From Nitrososphaerota archaeon (GTDB lineage: Archaea > Thermoproteota > Nitrososphaeria > Nitrososphaerales > Nitrosopumilaceae): 8,940 nucleotides of DNA. Below are positions 5,721 to 8,940 of the stretch, piece after piece. Below the pieces are notes generated by a model. It was not told where the DNA came from. It searched no databases and saw nothing but the letters and a program-made list of their open reading frames with translations. The stretch covers positions 1 to 8,940 of the forward strand of contig JAEFDA010000101.1 of NCBI GenBank assembly GCA_016126025.1, in the 5' to 3' direction. How positions within the stretch are numbered: the stretch's first letter is position 1; each line of letters starts with the position of its first letter. The translations under genes and the position numbers were made by a program.

Positions 5721-6677
5721 ACGTCTTCGCAAATATTTGAACGAGTCTAGATTGAACCTTGTTCTGAAGTACTCTGCTGGTCGCTTTTTCATGCATTCCA
5801 GCGCGCCATGGTATTCGCACACCTGGGTGTCCAGCTTAGATCTGCGCCACGTCTCCTCGACGGCATTTGTGTGCGGGGCGCCTACCGGGAACCTGCGCAG
5901 GGCCACCGTCGCGCGGTGCTTGGCCAGATAGTCCATTGCTGCTTTGGAGCGGTGGGGCGCTGCGCCATCCAAGACGAGAACTCTCCCGTACTTGTGGCGC
6001 AGCCCGTCCATATACCGGATGAACGTGGCGGTGTCGAACTTTTTGTAGATATGGAACGGCTGCGTCCCGTCGTCGGCGATGGCCCCGTACCCGACGACCT
6101 TCCTGTGGCTGCCGGTATAGGGGACATGGATCGGTCTTCCCACCGGAGCCCACAGCTTGTACCCCCGGATAACATCATTGACAAAGAAGGGCCCGCCCTG
6201 CGTGATCACTGTACAACCACGCCTCTTCAGGCGTGAAATGAGGTGCGCCGTCTCCCCGTACCGCCTCTCGCACTGCTGGTCGGTGCCCGCATTCACGTGC
6301 ACCGGGTCGGGGATCCTCTTGGAAAAGCCCAGAATGTACAACATCTCCCTGACGTATGAGACGGCGTACCTGACGCCCGTCAGGTGAGTAATCCTTTAGC
6401 GCAGCCTCTTGGGAGCCGGGCTGGTCTTCTGGTGCAGCTCGGCAGCAGCCTGCCGTATGTCGCCGGTCGGGACGGCCTTGGGCTTGCCGGATTTTGGCTT
6501 GTCCCGCAGTCCCTCGGGTCCGGCCCTGAACCGTTCCACCCATTGCCGGATGCACCGGGCGGTAACATCAAAAACTGCCGCCATGTTCTCGGAGTGTCCC
6601 GATTCCAGCACGGCACGCACGGCCATCAGCCTGGTCCTGACTTTCAGATCCTTCGTGCGTATTGCCGAGTTCATCAA
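5700..6677 (-). pseudogene. IS630-family transposase with internal stop and altered catalytic site
   Basis: The frame runs from TTG 6677 (or ATG 6674, the next codon) to TAG 5700-5702, about 325 codons, the full length for this family. The N-terminal part has a helix-turn-helix (MAAVFDVTARCIRQWVERF) and the linker GLRDKPKSGKPKAVP. A TAA at 6396-6398 interrupts it after residue 93. The same frame continues (RITHLTGVRYAVSYVREML) into the RNase H-like part, with WAPVGRP, GYGAIADDG, the second catalytic Asp in VLVLDGAAPHRS (5967-5969) and the Glu in NAVEETW (5856-5858). Where archaeal relatives, as I recall them, have a DES motif holding the first catalytic Asp, this copy reads ITQGGPFF (GGP at 6189-6197). 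Three single transitions would explain GAC GAG TCC becoming GGC GGG CCC. With both defects the element should be immobile unless helped in trans. Confidence 0.85.
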
Positions 6678-6735
6678 GTCGATTTATTATCCGGATGGAA
6701 GACGTGGGATCCATAAGCCTTGTTACGGCAGACAG

Positions 6736-6766
6736 CTTTTGCAGAAATTACTTTTGTGCGTCACTA
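6736..6766 (-). repeat. Right terminal inverted repeat of the IS630 element
   Basis: Read on the minus strand it begins TAGTGACGC and continues through a stretch resembling the left end (ATTTC and CAAAAG in common). The flanking TA at 6767-6768 pairs with TA at 5687-5688 as the target duplication. Confidence 0.8.
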
Positions 6767-6876
6767 TAGTTGCACCCGCCGGCGGCGCAGCCTGCCCTTG
6801 CCAGTGATTTACTGCTTGGCGGCCCCCAGTTAAGATCCGAAATTATCCGCGCGCAATTCAAGATGTAAGAGTTATG

Positions 6877-6884
6877 CATAAATA
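6877..6884 (+). promoter_or_regulatory. TATA-like box for the short-chain dehydrogenase
   Basis: CATAAATA is centred 28.5 bases before TTG 6909, the same spacing as the box of tsaC. It lies outside the insertion sequence, 110 bases beyond its right end. It suggests the dehydrogenase can be read by archaeal polymerase. Confidence 0.45.
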
Positions 6885-6908
6885 CCTATTCAGGTTGGGT
6901 GGCATGTA

Positions 6909-7742
6909 TTGGACACCTCACTGTTCCAGCTTGAAGGCAAGTCGGTACTCATTGTGGGCGGGGGCCAGGGTGTCGGCGAGAGCACCGCAAAGCTGCTCGC
7001 CCGCGTGGGCTGCCGCATCGCAGTCGTTGACGTGGTCCAAGAACGGGCCGATCGAGTCGCTGCCGCCGTCGCAGAACTCGGCCAGCCCGCCACGTCCATA
7101 GTCGGCAACGTGCTCGAGGATGGCCAAGCAAAGGATGTCGTAGAACGTGCCGAGCGCGAGCTTGGCGGCCTCGACGCGCTAGTGACAACCATAGGTCAAG
7201 CGTCGTTCAATTCGATCCTTGACATGACGCCGGAGCAGTGGGACCACGATCACCGCAAAAACCTCCGCCACTTCTTCTTCACCGCCCAAGCGGTGGCCCG
7301 ATCGCTCGTCTCCCGCGGCAAGTCCGGTAGCATGGTCTGCATCTCCTCGGTGGGAGGCATGCAGTCGACACCAAACCACGCTTCTTACGGTGCAGCGAAA
7401 GCTGGCCTGATAAACGTGGTACGCACCATGGCCGTCGAATGGGCGCCACACAACATCAGGGTCAACGCCATCGCCCCGGGAAGCATCGCCACCCCACGTA
7501 TTCCAGCGACACAAGAAAGGGTGGAACGAACGCAACAGAGCCTAATTCCTACCAAACGCCTAGGCACGACAGACGAGATCGGCAAGGCAGCACTTTTCCT
7601 GCTCTCCGACCTAGCGAGCTACGTCACGGGACATACCTTGCTAGTCGACGGTGGCTGGATGGCAGCCTACCTACTGGGAATTCCCCATATTCCCCCGGCT
7701 GGCATCCTTGACGCCACTGCCGGCGCGATCCAGCCGCAGTGA
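6909..7742 (+). CDS. Short-chain dehydrogenase/reductase (SDR), probably acquired by transfer
   Basis: A 277-residue NAD(P)-dependent oxidoreductase of the classical SDR family. The nucleotide-binding glycine motif is GGGQGVG (17-23), with Asp41 at the end of the second strand suggesting NAD. The catalytic set is complete: Asn118, Ser147 (ISSVGG), Tyr160 and Lys164 (YGAAK). IAPGSIATP (188-196) and the C-terminal YVTGHTLLVDGGW (238-250) are standard. The usual NNAG motif after strand 4 is replaced by VTTIG (92-96). About 27 residues beyond DGGW (251-277) are more than many family members carry. The only in-frame start before the glycine motif is TTG 6909; the ATG at 6904 is in another frame. 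Isoleucine is mostly ATC or ATT (about 14 of 17), whereas the neighbouring Cgi121 gene uses mostly ATA (13 of 18), so a foreign origin is likely. Insertion-sequence remnants lie on both sides. The substrate is unknown. Confidence 0.88.
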   Translation: MDTSLFQLEGKSVLIVGGGQGVGESTAKLLARVGCRIAVVDVVQERADRVAAAVAELGQPATSIVGNVLEDGQAKDVVERAERELGGLDALVTTIGQASFNSILDMTPEQWDHDHRKNLRHFFFTAQAVARSLVSRGKSGSMVCISSVGGMQSTPNHASYGAAKAGLINVVRTMAVEWAPHNIRVNAIAPGSIATPRIPATQERVERTQQSLIPTKRLGTTDEIGKAALFLLSDLASYVTGHTLLVDGGWMAAYLLGIPHIPPAGILDATAGAIQPQ

Positions 7743-8064
7743 CAGAGATGTGAAACGCCGGAGATAGAATGCTTGGCTCCCAATTCTGCGTCGTGTCCGC
7801 CCATCGCACTCAAAGCCTCCGGCTGGCGCCGCAGTCGAGTCGACCCGGAATGCGGGGCGGACCTGTTGTGGCTGCCCGCCCCGTTGGGCGCGGACATGTA
7901 AGAGGTCGGCTGCCTCCAACTGCGCCGTTGCAGTTCGGCTTGCCTCGGCGGGCGGGCCATTAGGCCACCGGGAGGTCTGCAAACTCGCCAGTGTGTCCCT
8001 GCATTTGGCCGGGCCGTTTCCGGGTGGATAGGTTCTTGTCCAAAAGGTGCCGCCCGGTTGGCTA
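7743..8064. other. 322-bp stretch without a supported gene
   Basis: Short open frames exist on both strands but none has a recognisable motif. The frame of the SDR stays open for about 52 codons after its stop, to TAA 7899-7901, with no family similarity I can name. One strong inverted repeat is present: CGGGGCGG (7853-7860) with CCGCCCCG (7876-7883), loop 15, with no T-run. The stretch may be non-coding DNA imported with the dehydrogenase, ending at the left end of the next insertion sequence. Confidence 0.5.
7853..7883. repeat. 8-bp inverted repeat downstream of the SDR gene
   Basis: CGGGGCGG pairs with CCGCCCCG across 15 bases, about 110 bases after the SDR stop. It could be a bacterial-type transcription end that came with the gene, but no T-run follows. 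Confidence 0.5.
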
Positions 8065-8940
8065 TAGTTAGGATCATAAACAATCTCGCATGAATTTTAC
8101 GCCGGCGGTATTTTGCCCAAATTTCTGAACAGAATATTGCGCGGATCAAACGTTATTTCAAGTGATTCGTACACGAGCATCACCCTCCGCTTGAAATAGC
8201 TCCTGGCCGGCCGCCTGAAGATGCGCCGTATCTCCGCCCTGCCGTTGCGCCACAGCCACTCCCGGATTCAAAAACGGCGAGTACGGCGGCAGGAATATCA
8301 GTCGACGAAATCGTCGTTCTCTTCTGGGTATCGCCGCACGCGCCCAGAGCTGCGGTGGGCGACGTTGTCCACTATTATGGCAGCCTTGCCGAACTGTTCT
8401 TTCAGCTTGTTCAGGTATATGATGAACGGCCTGTCTTTGGCCTTGCCGGCGGCCATATGGCAGGTCTGCCCGTCCAGCGTAACGCCGCCGTGGACGGTCT
8501 GGCGCTAGCTGCCGAGCGGCATCGGGATCGGCTCGGCGTCTCCGCGCGCATAGACCGCGCCGGAACCGAAGACGTTTGAATTCTGGTGGCTTTAGTCCGA
8601 CATCACTAGCGTAAAACCATCGTTTTCAAGCGCTTCCACCTCCTTTTCGACGTCTTTTTGCCAAGTTTCGGGCTCCCCTCTAGACGGGGCACGTCGGATA
8701 TCCAGAGTCTTCTTGACCGCAAAACCCAACGACCTCAGCAGGCGGCGCGCGTGCGGCTCGCTGTACTTTGTGCCGGTCCTTCGCTCTACCAATTCGCCAA
8801 ACTCGCAGGCGGTAAACCGTTTGGCGCAGCAGACTATCTTCAGTTCGACACGCGGGACGAAATAGGGACGGCCCGAGACACGATCCATAATTAGAAATCA
8901 AGCGGCGCCCTTCGGAGCAGGCCTCCCCCGGCCCCTCAGA
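8064..8940 (-). mobile_element. Second IS630-type element, decayed, right end outside window
   Basis: A degraded IS630-type transposase reads leftward from the window edge to its stop at 8097-8099. Its nearest outer sequence, CTATAGTTAGGATCATAAAC (8062-8081), shares CTATAGT with the ends of the first element and so is the likely left terminus, with TA at 8063-8064 as possible target. Only one end is in the window, so neither the inverted repeat nor the target duplication can be confirmed. The transposase sequence differs clearly from the first element, so this is another member of the family. Confidence 0.65.
8097..8940 (-). pseudogene. Decayed IS630-type transposase, 5' end outside window
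   Basis: One reading frame on the minus strand carries recognisable family sequence from the edge to TAA 8097-8099, broken by stops at 8898-8900, 8592-8594, 8505-8507, 8298-8300 and 8268-8270. The intact pieces include a winged-helix-like segment with RRLLRSLGFAVKKT, the first catalytic Asp in GFTLVMSD, QTVHGGVTLDGQ, FIIYLNKLKEQFGKAAIIVD (second Asp) and, near the end, RNILFRNLGKIPPA. The stop at 8592-8594 falls directly after the first catalytic Asp, where the family usually has Glu; one change of GAA to TAA would do it. Around 8262-8304 the expected LIFLPPYSPFLNP is found one frame over, after which the original frame resumes at EWLWRNGRAEI, so two small deletions of about one and two bases are likely. 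The gene is clearly dead. Confidence 0.85.

Larger units (their letters stand above)
5689..6766 (-). mobile_element. IS630-family insertion sequence, 1078 bp, inactive
   Basis: The ends are inverted repeats. TAGTGACGC at 5689-5697 matches the complement of 6758-6766 exactly, and the similarity continues imperfectly for about 20 bases more, including a shared ATTTC and CAAAAG. TA is present outside both ends (5687-5688 and 6767-6768), as expected of IS630, which duplicates TA on insertion. The outermost two bases are also TA, so the boundary could shift by two. It carries a single transposase frame on the minus strand, which has an internal stop and appears to have lost catalytic residues. The size is typical for a one-gene IS630 element. 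Confidence 0.87.

Noticed and set aside
7667..8149. A 160-codon minus-strand open frame across the gap after the SDR gene
   Set aside because: It starts inside the transposase remnant, crosses the probable insertion-sequence boundary and overlaps the end of the SDR gene; no motif was recognised.
5689..8940. A composite transposon carrying the SDR gene between two insertion sequences
   Set aside because: The two elements are different family members with different inner ends, and each looks like an independent insertion. The first has its own TA duplication.
1..8940. CRISPR array, toxin-antitoxin pair or known defence cluster
   Set aside because: There are no regularly spaced repeats beyond the two-copy coding repeat at the left edge, and no recognisable Cas, toxin or antitoxin sequence in any frame.

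Overview
The window looks like an archaeal chromosome from a GC-rich ammonia-oxidising thaumarchaeon, most like the sponge symbiont Cenarchaeum symbiosum. The organism call is inference, resting on four things: archaeal information-processing genes (a Cgi121-type KEOPS subunit, a TsaC/Sua5 protein, a THUMP protein); GC-rich coding sequence with strong use of ATA for isoleucine; TATA-like boxes 26-29 bases before start codons (leaderless promoters); and archaeal-type IS630 transposases.

Layout. Bases 2-154 (+) are the end of an unidentified gene with an acidic repeated tail, which overlaps a MoaD/ThiS-Cgi121 fusion gene (151-885, +) by four bases. A 728-bp stretch without a convincing gene follows. 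It holds a terminator-like hairpin and several inverted repeats, and may encode a structured RNA. On the minus strand, an HD-domain protein (4267-2951) and a GlcD-like FAD oxidase (2978-1614) form an overlapping operon. A divergent intergenic region with large inverted repeats separates it from a plus-strand pair, TsaC/Sua5 (4508-5089) and a THUMP-domain protein (5086-5619), coupled by a four-base overlap. Bases 5689-6766 are a nearly complete but dead IS630-family element with inverted ends and a TA target duplication. Next comes a short-chain dehydrogenase (6909-7742, +) whose isoleucine codon use differs clearly from its neighbours. After a 322-bp gap without a gene, a second, heavily decayed IS630-type transposase (8097 to beyond the right edge, -) closes the window.

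How the genes fit together. The left two thirds are core archaeal genome with a tRNA-modification flavour: Cgi121 (KEOPS) and TsaC/Sua5 belong to the two steps of t6A synthesis on tRNA, and the THUMP protein resembles Tan1-type tRNA-binding partners. The HD protein and FAD oxidase are metabolic genes of unknown substrate. The right third is accessory: a probably acquired dehydrogenase between two inactivated insertion sequences. I see no CRISPR array, rRNA or tRNA gene. I do not see a clearly new multi-gene system. The items most worth a second look are the ubiquitin-like/Cgi121 fusion with a Gly-Gly junction, the structured gap at 886-1613, the C-terminal domain of the HD protein, and the imported dehydrogenase behind an archaeal-type promoter.
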